Assembly (NCBI GenBank): GCA_964584995.1
Contig: CAZPCA010000043.1
Span: 1 to 18,423, forward strand
Reading direction: 5' to 3'
Source: JAJTFW01 sp964584995
GTDB taxonomy: Bacteria > Bacteroidota > Bacteroidia > AKYH767-A > OLB10
DNA length: 18,423 nt
The notes under the pieces are model-generated. The model was given only the letters and a program-made list of their open reading frames with translations. It did no database searches and was not told where the DNA came from. Each line of letters opens with the position of its first letter. The stretch's first letter is position 1. Positions 7,613 to 14,502 of the stretch are shown here, in pieces. A program made the translations under genes and the position numbers.

Positions 7613-7805
7613 GCAAGGAACTATAAAAAATATAATACATTGTAAATCAATATTAAAATATCTACTTGTAGAGTCGAAAAGGACGGCGATCAGGTATTCG
7701 CTTGAGCAGATTATTTGATATTTCCATCGAAGTAATTTGCTCAAAAGCAATTTTTTTAAGTGCACGACCATTCAGCTGAATTCAAATGAGTGGTCCTGCC
7801 TTGGC
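7613..7805. other. AT-rich intergenic spacer between padR and trmN6 promoters
   Basis: This stretch sits within the 303-bp gene-free gap. The part next to the padR promoter (about 7615-7675) is strongly AT-rich and could be an upstream promoter element. A small hairpin (TTGCT/AGCAA, 7737-7750, loop CAAA) is followed by seven Ts and might terminate or attenuate a short plus-strand transcript, but I find no convincing promoter before it. I see no conserved small ORF or tRNA. Confidence 0.4.
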
Positions 7806-7836
7806 TTGCGCCCTGTGGTAGATACGCTTAAATTTG
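7806..7836 (+). promoter_or_regulatory. Promoter of trmN6
   Basis: TTG at 7806-7808, a 20-nt spacer and TAAATTTG at 7829-7836 match both elements of the Bacteroidota promoter. The box ends 14 nt before the ATG at 7851. Its presence here argues against the longer upstream reading frame being translated. Confidence 0.7.
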
Positions 7837-7850
7837 TTTTACCTACGCCT

Positions 7851-8558
7851 ATGTCTGCCACCGTTTTTCATTTCAAGCAGTTCACCGTTCATCAGGACCG
7901 TTGCGCCATGAAAGTAGGTACCGATGGGGTGTTGATCGGTGCCTGGTCGGAGGTGCCACCCGAAGGGAAAATTCTGGACATTGGAACGGGGACCGGACTT
8001 ATTGCCCTGATGCTGGCACAGCGTTCGGCTGCGTTCATTGACGCCATAGACATCGATGCCGGTGCATATGGTCAGGCTTTGGACAATGTGCAACTCTCGC
8101 CCTGGTCCGAGAGGATCCGGGTGATACATGCTGCTTTGCATACCTATCGTCCGGGATTCCGCTACGATCTGATTGTAAGCAATCCCCCTTATTTCATTGA
8201 CAGCGTTGCTGCATCGGACGAAGCACGTACCTTGGCCCGTTCGGCTACGGCTTCTCTGCGCTACGAGGATTTGATCCAGGGCGTGGTGCGTCTGCTGAAG
8301 GATTCCGGGCGTTTTTGCGTCATTCTTCCCTTCAAGGAAGGCCAGTTGTTCAGGGACAAGGCCGAGCAGAACGGATTGTTTTGCAATAAGCAATGTTATG
8401 TCAAAACCGGGCGCGAAAAACCTTATAAGCGGGTCATGATGGAATTCAGCAGGAGGGAGGCGCTGCCTGTAGAAGACGAATTGGTCATCCATTACGATGC
8501 GCGAGAGTTCACGCCCGCATACAAGTTGCTTACCGCAGATTTCTATCCTGCGTTTTGA
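7851..8558 (+). CDS. trmN6: tRNA1(Val) (adenine(37)-N6)-methyltransferase
   Basis: A 235-residue SAM-dependent N6-adenine methyltransferase of the YfiC/TrmN6 family, which in E. coli methylates A37 next to the anticodon of tRNA1(Val). Family features in order are KVGTDGVLIGAW (21-32), the SAM-binding loop ILDIGTGTGL (41-50), an acidic ribose-binding segment IDIDA (66-70) and the catalytic NPPYF motif (111-115). The frame is open upstream to a TTG at 7737, but those 38 codons contain the promoter and lack homology features, so I start at the ATG at 7851; the resulting length suits the family. It is alone on its strand and converges with the saccharopine dehydrogenase-like gene. The substrate tRNA is assigned by family only. 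Confidence 0.88.
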   Translation: MSATVFHFKQFTVHQDRCAMKVGTDGVLIGAWSEVPPEGKILDIGTGTGLIALMLAQRSAAFIDAIDIDAGAYGQALDNVQLSPWSERIRVIHAALHTYRPGFRYDLIVSNPPYFIDSVAASDEARTLARSATASLRYEDLIQGVVRLLKDSGRFCVILPFKEGQLFRDKAEQNGLFCNKQCYVKTGREKPYKRVMMEFSRREALPVEDELVIHYDAREFTPAYKLLTADFYPAF

Positions 8559-8624
8559 TGCGTGATTGTTTTTCGCCGAATGTTCCTCGGTAAAAATTAT
8601 CGAGCATTGAGCGGTTGCTCTCCA

Positions 8625-9956
8625 TCAACGTGCCGATTCCTTGAACGAAATCCCCATTGCCGCCAGTTCCTGAAGTACGGGCTTGTAAATTTCCCGATTC
8701 ACAGGAATTTGGACGCCTTTTTGGGGAATCTTCCCTTCTAACATGAGCAGAGCGGCTATGCCCAGCGGTAGTCCAACGGTTTTCGCCATGGCGGTTTCCA
8801 CTGTATCTTCTCCCTTCACCACCAGTGAGGAAATAAGTTCATGTTCCCGGCCCTGTAGCCGGTAGGCAAAGCGGTGTTGCATGACGATCATGTCTTTGTC
8901 GCCTGGTTTCAGCACCCATTTCTGTTCCAGGAGGTGCTGTAAGATGGTTGCCGGACTTCCGGATGAAATACCGATTTTTTTATCGTCGAGAATGCCTGTT
9001 TCGCGTATCCTGGCCATGGCCGGTCCTTGGGGGTCGATCTGGCAGTAACGGGCCATTTTTTCTTCCAGGTCACTTCCCAGTACCGATGGAGGGATGAACG
9101 CCGCAATGAGTTCCCGGTAGGTCAATTGGTCGGGTTTTTCGATCTGAAAACTATCGTCGGTCAGCCCCAATTGGACGAATACCTGCCACGCGCTGCAAAA
9201 GCCCTCTTGCCGCAGCGTTCCGCGGATCAGCGTTGGGATGTCATCGATGCCGTAATGTTGCCTGTAGGCCAGTGAATCACGGTTGGCATATCCGTCGAAA
9301 TTCCCCAGTTCTTCTACATGGATACGTACAGACTCACTGAAGAGACGCGGGTAGGGGATGTAGTGGTATTTGCCCTGCTGAATATACCTCGCCGTGCCTT
9401 GCCCGGCCAGAATCACGTTGCGCGGGTTCCAGGTGAATTTGTATCCCCACAGGTTGTCGTTGGATTCAGGAGCCACCAGGCCGCCTGTGTAGCTGTGAAA
9501 AGCAGTGATGCTTGCGCCTTGGTCTTGTAATCGGTGTATGATTTCCATGGCCGACATGTGGTCGATGCCTGGGTCGAGTCCGCATTCGTTTAAGAACAAT
9601 AGTCCTTTAGCGAGGGCATCCCCGTGCAGGGCCCTTATCTCCGGCGAAACATAGGACGCAGTAATCAGTTTCTTGCTGTGTTTCAGACATTCTTCCGCTG
9701 CGAGCAGATGCAAGGCGGGCGGCAGTAATGAAATCACCATGTCGGCAGCCGCGATTTCCTGACTCCGTTGAGTCGGATTTTCGATATCGAAAACGATGGC
9801 CCTTCCGCGTGGCTTATCGCCGATTTTTTGCCGGGCGGATGCCAGGTCCCTGTCGCCCACCACCAATTCGAAGTCATGGCCGGAAGCATTGGTTAACAGG
9901 TAGTTGATGAGGGATCCGGAGGAGCGGCCGGCGCCAAGTAGGAGTATTTTTTTCAT
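8625..9956 (-). CDS. Saccharopine dehydrogenase family protein (L-glutamate-forming type)
   Basis: A 443-residue NAD(P)-dependent oxidoreductase. The N terminus is a Rossmann fold with the dinucleotide loop LLGAGRSSGSLINYL (6-20) and VVGDRD (about 32-37). The middle contains ECGLDPGIDHMSAMEII and FHSYTGGLVAPESNDNLWGYKFTW, matching the saccharopine-binding region of the glutamate-forming enzymes (Lys9-like). It would convert saccharopine to glutamate and 2-aminoadipate semialdehyde in lysine degradation. No lysine-ketoglutarate reductase is adjacent, so the pathway role is inferred. The frame extends ten codons upstream to an ATG at 9986. I choose the ATG at 9956 because the dinucleotide loop then sits at the usual distance from the N terminus and TACCTTTG lies upstream at 9971-9978, inside the longer version. 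Confidence 0.88.
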   Translation of the reverse strand: MKKILLLGAGRSSGSLINYLLTNASGHDFELVVGDRDLASARQKIGDKPRGRAIVFDIENPTQRSQEIAAADMVISLLPPALHLLAAEECLKHSKKLITASYVSPEIRALHGDALAKGLLFLNECGLDPGIDHMSAMEIIHRLQDQGASITAFHSYTGGLVAPESNDNLWGYKFTWNPRNVILAGQGTARYIQQGKYHYIPYPRLFSESVRIHVEELGNFDGYANRDSLAYRQHYGIDDIPTLIRGTLRQEGFCSAWQVFVQLGLTDDSFQIEKPDQLTYRELIAAFIPPSVLGSDLEEKMARYCQIDPQGPAMARIRETGILDDKKIGISSGSPATILQHLLEQKWVLKPGDKDMIVMQHRFAYRLQGREHELISSLVVKGEDTVETAMAKTVGLPLGIAALLMLEGKIPQKGVQIPVNREIYKPVLQELAAMGISFKESAR

Positions 9957-9970
9957 AAAAATTGCTCCTG

Positions 9971-9978
9971 CAAAGGTA
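9971..9978 (-). promoter_or_regulatory. -7 promoter box of the saccharopine dehydrogenase-like gene
   Basis: Minus strand reads TACCTTTG, a full match, ending 14 nt before the ATG at 9956. The -33 position has no TTG. It is back to back with the plus-strand box at 10010-10017. Confidence 0.55.
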
Positions 9979-10009
9979 ATAAACATGCAGGGGGAAGGGA
10001 ATCTTGTTT

Positions 10010-10017
10010 TACTTTTG
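10010..10017 (+). promoter_or_regulatory. -7 promoter box of the DUF4476 gene
   Basis: TACTTTTG matches TAnnTTTG and lies 31 nt before the ATG at 10049. The leader holds a small CCGG/CCGG hairpin (10025-10038) and an A-rich run just before the start, typical of Bacteroidota initiation regions. The -33 element is poor. Confidence 0.5.
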
Positions 10018-10048
10018 TCGATAACCGGTCAATTCCGGAAAAAAAACA

Positions 10049-11023
10049 ATGAGATACTGCTTACTGCTGGGACTATTACTGTGGTCCAACCTGAGCCTGA
10101 TCGCTCAAAATTCTTCCGTCATCCTGTTTACTGAGAACGGTGAACGCTTCACTGCTATCCTGAATGGAGTACGGCAAAACGACAATCCGGAAACCAATGT
10201 CAAAATCACCGGGTTGAATGCTGAGTTTTACAAGTTGAAAGTCCTGTTTGAAAGTACGGCACTCGGGGAGAAGAATTTTAACCTCGCCTTGCAGCCGGGC
10301 AATGAGAATACGTATGTGGTCAAAAAGAATAATAAAGGTGAGTATGTTCTGCGCTTTATGAGTGCTGTACCCCTGGCAGAAGCACCGCGTCCCACTCCGC
10401 AGCAGACCGTGGTGGTATACCATGATGCCCCGGTGCCGGCTACCGCAACGCAAACCACCACTACGACCACTACCACCACGACATCCGGTGGTGCTGCCAA
10501 TCCTGACAATGTGAACATCAATATGGGCGTCAATGTAGATGGTATGGGCGGCAGCATCAATTTCAATGTCTCTGGCATGGATGCAGGGATGACACAATCT
10601 TCCTCTACCACAGTAACACATTCGCAAACTACCACTTCGTCCACCGTGGTCAATCAGGGAGCACCTGTTCCACCTCCGCCACCGGCCAACGTAGTGTACT
10701 TGCCCGGTTACACCGGACCGGTAGGATGTCCGGTACCCTTAAGCAATACCGAATTTGCCGACTTGAGCCAGACCATTTCCTCCAAAAGTTTTGAAGAATC
10801 GAAGATGACGATTGCCAAGCAGGTACTGCGGGACCGCTGCATGTTTGTGACGCAGGTGAAGCAGGTCATGATGCAGTTCAGTTTCGAACAAACTCGTCTG
10901 GATTTCGCTAAGTTCGCCTACGAGCGCACTTATGATATCGGTAATTACTTCAAGGTGAACGACGCTTTTACCTTTGAAAGTTCAATCGATGACTTGAACG
11001 AGTACATCGATTCTCGCCGATAA
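10049..11023 (+). CDS. Exported DUF4476 domain-containing protein
   Basis: A 324-residue secreted or periplasmic protein. A signal peptide covers residues 1-19 (cleavage near IAQ). Next comes a beta-rich segment (22-106) resembling the N-terminal part of such proteins, then a low-complexity linker (about 107-215) with a run of ten Thr (136-145), Ser/Thr-rich stretches and a Pro-rich tract. The C-terminal about 90 residues (230-322) form the helical DUF4476 domain: FADLSQTISSKSFEESKM, then RDRCMFVTQVKQVMMQFSFEQTRLDFAKFAYERTYD in overlapping helices. Known biology of DUF4476 is limited; it recurs in Bacteroidota exported proteins. The first gene of a plus-strand series, it faces the saccharopine dehydrogenase gene divergently. 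Confidence 0.88.
   Translation: MRYCLLLGLLLWSNLSLIAQNSSVILFTENGERFTAILNGVRQNDNPETNVKITGLNAEFYKLKVLFESTALGEKNFNLALQPGNENTYVVKKNNKGEYVLRFMSAVPLAEAPRPTPQQTVVVYHDAPVPATATQTTTTTTTTTTSGGAANPDNVNINMGVNVDGMGGSINFNVSGMDAGMTQSSSTTVTHSQTTTSSTVVNQGAPVPPPPPANVVYLPGYTGPVGCPVPLSNTEFADLSQTISSKSFEESKMTIAKQVLRDRCMFVTQVKQVMMQFSFEQTRLDFAKFAYERTYDIGNYFKVNDAFTFESSIDDLNEYIDSRR
10454..10483 (+). repeat. Ten-codon threonine repeat (ACN)10 within the DUF4476 gene
   Basis: Ten consecutive Thr codons using ACC, ACT, ACG and ACA. The codons vary, so the DNA is not a perfect microsatellite and slippage should be limited; a length change would stay in frame and affect only the linker. Confidence 0.6.
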
Positions 11024-11038
11024 TTCATGCGTATCCGA

Positions 11039-11072
11039 TTTGCTGTTTTCTTAGCGCTCCTTCCTACCTTTG
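11039..11072 (+). promoter_or_regulatory. Promoter of the DUF423/TMEM256-type gene
   Basis: TTTG at 11039-11042, a 22-nt spacer and TACCTTTG at 11065-11072. The box ends 5 nt before the ATG at 11078, so the mRNA is predicted to be leaderless or nearly so. It overlaps codons of a longer alternative reading frame from 11027. Confidence 0.6.
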
Positions 11073-11077
11073 CTCCC

Positions 11078-11467
11078 ATGTTCAGAAAATGGCTCATCGT
11101 TGCTTCCCTCATCGGAGCTCTTTCGGTGATACTTGGGGCTTTCGGTGCACATGGACTGCGTGAGTTGTTGAGTGAAAAATCGCTGGGTAACTGGAATACG
11201 GCGTGTACCTATATGATGTACCATGCTTTGGCCATGCTTCTTGCTGCCGTTTTGATGCATCAGCAGGAGCATAACTTGCTCCAATGGGCCGTCCGATTTT
11301 TTGTTTTTGGTATACTCTTTTTCTGCGGCTCATTGCTACTCTTATCCGTGCGGGAAATCCTCGGACACAATTTAAGCTGGTTAGGACCCGTTACGCCGTT
11401 GGGAGGATTATTGTTTATTGCAGGGTGGTGTAGCCTTGCGCTCTATGGCTTCCGCTACCGAAAGTGA
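11078..11467 (+). CDS. DUF423 family (YgdD/TMEM256-like) membrane protein
   Basis: A 129-residue inner-membrane protein with about four membrane helices. The N-terminal signature ASLIGALSVILGAFGAHGLRE (9-29, in two overlapping parts) is the hallmark of the DUF423/TMEM256 family, followed by a conserved YMMYHALAMLL segment and a C-terminal VTPLGGLLFIAGWCSLAL. The function of the family is not established. A start at 11027 would add 17 residues that cover the promoter box, so 11078 is preferred; it also gives the usual length. It probably shares a transcript with the lipoprotein gene 28 bp downstream. Confidence 0.88.
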   Translation: MFRKWLIVASLIGALSVILGAFGAHGLRELLSEKSLGNWNTACTYMMYHALAMLLAAVLMHQQEHNLLQWAVRFFVFGILFFCGSLLLLSVREILGHNLSWLGPVTPLGGLLFIAGWCSLALYGFRYRK

Positions 11468-11495
11468 AACGTAAATGACGCTGATTGAAAATTGT

Positions 11496-11969
11496 ATGAA
11501 AACACAATGGACACTTGCTGCAATGCTGTTGTTGACATTCTCATCCTGTAAAACAGGCCGTGAACAGAGTGTAGCCACACCAACAACGGTTGCAGCGCCC
11601 TTAGCCCAGGAAGCCCTGGGAACCGACAGTCAAATGGAAAACAACACAGTATGGACCAGGGAGCAGGCAATGCAGGGGCCCGGATCGTTCCGGCTTGTAG
11701 TCAGTCTTATCAGTACAGGTGGCGGTACTGACCCTCAGGGAAAGGTCCTGATAGACCAGTATTTAACTGATTATAAGGCTAAAACAGGAAAGCAAGTAGC
11801 GTACGTAATGATTCCTTGGGGGCGTGAAGGCGAGGTGGATTGCTGCTTTGTTTTGTCGGGTTTAAAGGACGCAGAACAAGTTGATTTCGTGAAAGGAATG
11901 CGGGAAGCATTCAAAGACAGGCCATTGATACAGATCGAGGAGAACCGTAAAAACCGCTTCCGTGACTGA
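11496..11969 (+). CDS. Small lipoprotein, conserved Bacteroidota family of unknown function
   Basis: A 157-residue predicted lipoprotein. The signal peptide ends in a lipobox-like TFSSC with Cys18; the -3 Phe is unusual but such variants occur in Bacteroidota. The residues after Cys are KTGREQ, with no acidic surface-export signal, so a periplasm-facing location is more likely. A Ser/Thr/Ala linker (22-55) leads to a compact domain (65-150): SFRLVVSLISTGGGTDPQG, then YVMIPWGREGEVDCCFVLSGL and a helix ending in LIQIEENRKNRFRD. The WGREGEVDxCF block looks conserved in similar Bacteroidota proteins I recall, but I know no function. The ATG at 11496 is chosen over 11475 because it places the signal peptide correctly. 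It follows the DUF423 gene closely and precedes pckA. Confidence 0.75.
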   Translation: MKTQWTLAAMLLLTFSSCKTGREQSVATPTTVAAPLAQEALGTDSQMENNTVWTREQAMQGPGSFRLVVSLISTGGGTDPQGKVLIDQYLTDYKAKTGKQVAYVMIPWGREGEVDCCFVLSGLKDAEQVDFVKGMREAFKDRPLIQIEENRKNRFRD

Positions 11970-11985
11970 GCGGCATCGTTTTTTT
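11954..11985 (+). terminator. Possible weak terminator after the lipoprotein gene
   Basis: CCGCT (11954-11958) pairs with AGCGG (11969-11973) across a ten-base loop that includes the stop codon, and a seven-T run follows at 11979-11985 after a short gap. The stem is only 5 bp, so activity is uncertain. Confidence 0.3.
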
Positions 11986-11986
11986 C

Positions 11987-12019
11987 TTTGTATCCCCACG
12001 TTAAAATAACGTAAATTTG
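11987..12019 (+). promoter_or_regulatory. pckA promoter
   Basis: TTTG (11987-11990), a 21-nt spacer and TAAATTTG (12012-12019) give a complete Bacteroidota promoter. The predicted leader before the ATG at 12037 is about 12-14 nt and contains no Shine-Dalgarno sequence. Confidence 0.78.
11998..12012. promoter_or_regulatory. Perfect palindrome in the pckA promoter spacer, candidate operator
   Basis: ACGTTAAAATAACGT has perfect six-base arms around AAA. It sits between the -33 and -7 elements and its last base is the first T of the -7 box. This placement would suit a repressor dimer, or an activator that remodels the spacer. The regulator is unknown. Confidence 0.55.
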
Positions 12020-12036
12020 CAGCAGCTGAAAACACT

Positions 12037-13653
12037 ATGAACGAATACGGATTAAAGAATCCCAACGCTTCAATAGCCGACCTGGGACTTGGGAATGTGG
12101 CTACCGCTTATTGGAACCTTTCGCCGGCTGAGCTGGTAGAGGATACCATCTTGCAGGGCATGGGAGAGTTGACGGATACAGGCGCTTTGGCGATCGATAC
12201 CGGCGAATTCACCGGACGCTCACCCAAGGATAAATTCACTGTGCTCGATAAAGAGACTGAAAACAATGTTTGGTGGGGTGATATCAACATCAAATACGAT
12301 GAAGCATCTTTTGACAGGGTTTTTACACGCATGCAGGCTTACCTTACCAACCGTGAGGTCTATGTGAGAGACGCCTATGCTTGTGCGGATCAACGCTACC
12401 GCCTCAACGTGCGCGTTGTCACGGAGTATCCCTGGCAGAATCTTTTCGTCAACAATCTTTTCCTTCGTCCTAACAGGGATGAGATTACCGGCATCACTCC
12501 CGATTGGGTGATTATCAATGCTCCGGGATTTTTGGCGGATCCCGCTATAGACGGTACCCGTCAGCACAATTTCGCCATGATCAATTTCACCCGGAAGATG
12601 ATCCTCATCGGCGGAACTGGTTACACCGGTGAAATCAAGAAAGGGATTTTCACGGTGTTGAACTATGTCTTGCCCCAGCACAAGGGAGTGTTGAGCATGC
12701 ATTGTTCCGCCAATATCGGAGAGAAAGGTGATACGGCTTTGTTCTTCGGTCTTTCCGGAACAGGCAAAACCACTTTATCTGCCGACCCGAACCGTGGTCT
12801 TATCGGCGACGACGAGCACGGTTGGTCCGACGATTCCGTTTTCAATTTTGAAGGCGGATGCTATGCGAAATGCGTGAATCTCTCTGCAGAAAAGGAGCCA
12901 CAGATCTTCAACGCCATCCGCTTCGGTGCCTTGCTGGAGAATACGGATTTCTTCGAAGGAACCACTACTACCGACTACGACAACATCTCTAAGACCGAGA
13001 ATACCCGCGTCGCTTATCCGATCAATTTCATCGATAACGCCGTGGAACCATCCGTGGCAGCCCCTCCTAAAAACATTTTCTTCCTTACCTGCGATGCCTT
13101 CGGTGTGTTGCCTCCCATTAGTCGCTTAACGAATGCGCAGGCCATGTACCATTTCATCTCCGGTTATACGGCTAAAGTAGCGGGAACCGAGATGGGTATC
13201 ACGGAGCCAACAACGACATTCTCTGCTTGCTTCGGAAAAGCGTTTTTACCCCTTCATCCGGCGAAATACGCTGAGTTGCTCGGTAAAAAACTCAACGACA
13301 ATCCGGATATCAAGGTGTGGTTGGTCAATACAGGCTGGAGCGGTGGTGCTTTTGGTGTCGGCTCCAGGATGAAGCTGAGCTATACCAGGGCGATGATCAC
13401 CGCTGCCCTCAACGGTGAGTTCGACACGGTCCAGTTCGAAGAGTTGCCGGTTTTCCGTCTGCAGATGCCGACCTCCTGTACCGGAGTTCCGAACGATATC
13501 CTCAATCCGCGCAATACCTGGGCCGACAAAGCCGCTTACGACCAGACGGCCGCTGACCTTGCTGCCAAGTTCGTGAAGAATTTTGCGCAGTATGCTGATG
13601 GAGCTTCCGCAGAAATCCTCTCTGCTGCTCCGGTTGCACACGAAGTGGCCTGA
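12037..13653 (+). CDS. pckA: Phosphoenolpyruvate carboxykinase (ATP)
   Basis: Cytosolic enzyme interconverting oxaloacetate + ATP and phosphoenolpyruvate + CO2 + ADP, the first step of gluconeogenesis or, in some anaerobes, the reverse CO2-fixing step. The 538-residue length is normal. Diagnostic motifs are TGRSPKDKF (59-67, substrate-binding Arg61), KKGIF (201-205, metal-ligand Lys), MHCSAN (221-226, His222), the kinase P-loop GLSGTGKT (238-245) and GDDEHGWSDDSVFNFEGG (257-274, Mg/Mn-binding Asp). The C-terminal adenine-binding part ITEPTTTFSACFG and NTGWSGG is intact. It is monocistronic by the look of it: it has its own full promoter with a palindromic operator-like element upstream and a strong terminator downstream. 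No residue expected for catalysis appears to be missing. Confidence 0.97.
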   Translation: MNEYGLKNPNASIADLGLGNVATAYWNLSPAELVEDTILQGMGELTDTGALAIDTGEFTGRSPKDKFTVLDKETENNVWWGDINIKYDEASFDRVFTRMQAYLTNREVYVRDAYACADQRYRLNVRVVTEYPWQNLFVNNLFLRPNRDEITGITPDWVIINAPGFLADPAIDGTRQHNFAMINFTRKMILIGGTGYTGEIKKGIFTVLNYVLPQHKGVLSMHCSANIGEKGDTALFFGLSGTGKTTLSADPNRGLIGDDEHGWSDDSVFNFEGGCYAKCVNLSAEKEPQIFNAIRFGALLENTDFFEGTTTTDYDNISKTENTRVAYPINFIDNAVEPSVAAPPKNIFFLTCDAFGVLPPISRLTNAQAMYHFISGYTAKVAGTEMGITEPTTTFSACFGKAFLPLHPAKYAELLGKKLNDNPDIKVWLVNTGWSGGAFGVGSRMKLSYTRAMITAALNGEFDTVQFEELPVFRLQMPTSCTGVPNDILNPRNTWADKAAYDQTAADLAAKFVKNFAQYADGASAEILSAAPVAHEVA

Positions 13654-13676
13654 TAAAAGAAAAATAGTTCCATTAG

Positions 13677-13705
13677 AAAGAGTCTCTCCGGAGGCTCTTT
13701 TTTTT
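13677..13705 (+). terminator. Strong intrinsic terminator of pckA
   Basis: A 10-bp stem (13677-13686 with 13691-13700, one T-G wobble) closes a TCCG tetraloop of the stable UNCG type and runs into eight Ts (13698-13705). It lies 24 bp after the pckA stop codon. There is no T tract on the other strand. Confidence 0.9.
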
Positions 13706-13721
13706 GCCTCATCAGGAAAAT

Positions 13722-13729
13722 TAACTTTG
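13722..13729 (+). promoter_or_regulatory. -7 promoter box of rsmE
   Basis: TAACTTTG, a full TAnnTTTG match, ends only 3 nt before the ATG at 13733. The only upstream TTTG (13703-13706) lies in the terminator T tract with a short 15-nt spacer. The transcript is predicted to start at the A of the start codon. Confidence 0.55.
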
Positions 13730-13732
13730 TAC

Positions 13733-14419
13733 ATGCATTTGTTCTATGCTCCCGCTGCTAGGGAAGGGATATTTGAGCTTCCGGAGGAAGAGTCGCATCA
13801 CCTCTTTCATGTCTTACGGTTGAGGGAGGGAGAAAGTGTCGAAGTCACGGACGGTCTGGGAGGACTGTATGCTTGTGAGGTACATCGTGCCGGCAAACAG
13901 GGGGTGCAATTGCAGACGCTTTCATCGTCTACTGTGCCGCCTCCAGCGCGCACATTGCATATCGGTATCGCAGCTACGAAAAACGCCGATCGGCTCGAGT
14001 GGTTCACAGAGAAAGCGGTGGAAATGGGCGTTCAGCGCATCACACCGCTGCTTTGCCAGCGTTCGGAGAGAAAGCAGGTCAACACGGAGCGCCTTCAGAA
14101 GATCATCGTGGCTGCTGCCAAGCAATCCCGTCATTTTCATTTTCCATCATTGGATCCAATGACATCCCTGGATAAATTTATTTCGTTGCTATCTTCCTCA
14201 CCAGTGTACATTGCCTACTGCGGTGAAGGGGGCAGAAGGCCGCTTGCAGAACTTTGCGCTCTGCCTGCTGCCACCGTGCTGATCGGACCGGAGGGGGATT
14301 TCTCGAAGGAGGAGATAGATGCCTTTCTCAGCGTAGGTGCCTTGGGTCTTTCGCTGGGAGATGCTCGACTGCGTACGGAAACGGCAGCACTCAAGGCGGT
14401 GGCTGCATTCAACCTTTAG
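13733..14419 (+). CDS. rsmE: 16S rRNA (uracil(1498)-N(3))-methyltransferase
   Basis: A 228-residue SPOUT-class methyltransferase that in E. coli methylates U1498 of 16S rRNA in the assembled 30S subunit. The N-terminal PUA-like domain includes EESHHLFHVLRLREGESVEV (19-38). The catalytic part carries ATKNADRLEWFTEKAVEMGV (81-100), RSERK, and the knotted SAM-binding loops VLIGPEGDF (182-190) and LGDARLRTETAALKAV (208-223), where most homologues have LGPxILRTETA. The frame is open upstream to 13583, but that stretch overlaps the end of pckA and its terminator, so the ATG at 13733 is clearly the start. The gene appears to be monocistronic. Confidence 0.93.
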   Translation: MHLFYAPAAREGIFELPEEESHHLFHVLRLREGESVEVTDGLGGLYACEVHRAGKQGVQLQTLSSSTVPPPARTLHIGIAATKNADRLEWFTEKAVEMGVQRITPLLCQRSERKQVNTERLQKIIVAAAKQSRHFHFPSLDPMTSLDKFISLLSSSPVYIAYCGEGGRRPLAELCALPAATVLIGPEGDFSKEEIDAFLSVGALGLSLGDARLRTETAALKAVAAFNL

Positions 14420-14502
14420 CCGATCCGCGTCATGTCAAGCGATGATAATTGTCCGGGACTAATGCATCACTATTGTATTTATTTGTCTTCTCACTGACAT
14501 TG

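Noticed and set aside
7735..7757. Hairpin plus T7 as a terminator or sRNA end
   Set aside because: The stem is only 5 bp and AT-rich, and no promoter-like element with the right spacing precedes it on the plus strand. Kept only as a note in the spacer entry.
7839..8492. A 217-codon open frame antisense to trmN6
   Set aside because: No recognisable motifs; the sense frame has SAM-binding and NPPY motifs.
8559..8624. Small hairpins between trmN6 and the saccharopine dehydrogenase-like gene as a bidirectional terminator
   Set aside because: A 5-bp stem (GAGCA/TGCTC, 8602-8620) is followed on the minus strand by five Ts only after a gap; too weak to call.
10454..10483. Threonine repeat as a phase-variable contingency locus
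   Set aside because: Codons are mixed and the unit is three bases, so slippage is limited and would not switch the gene off.
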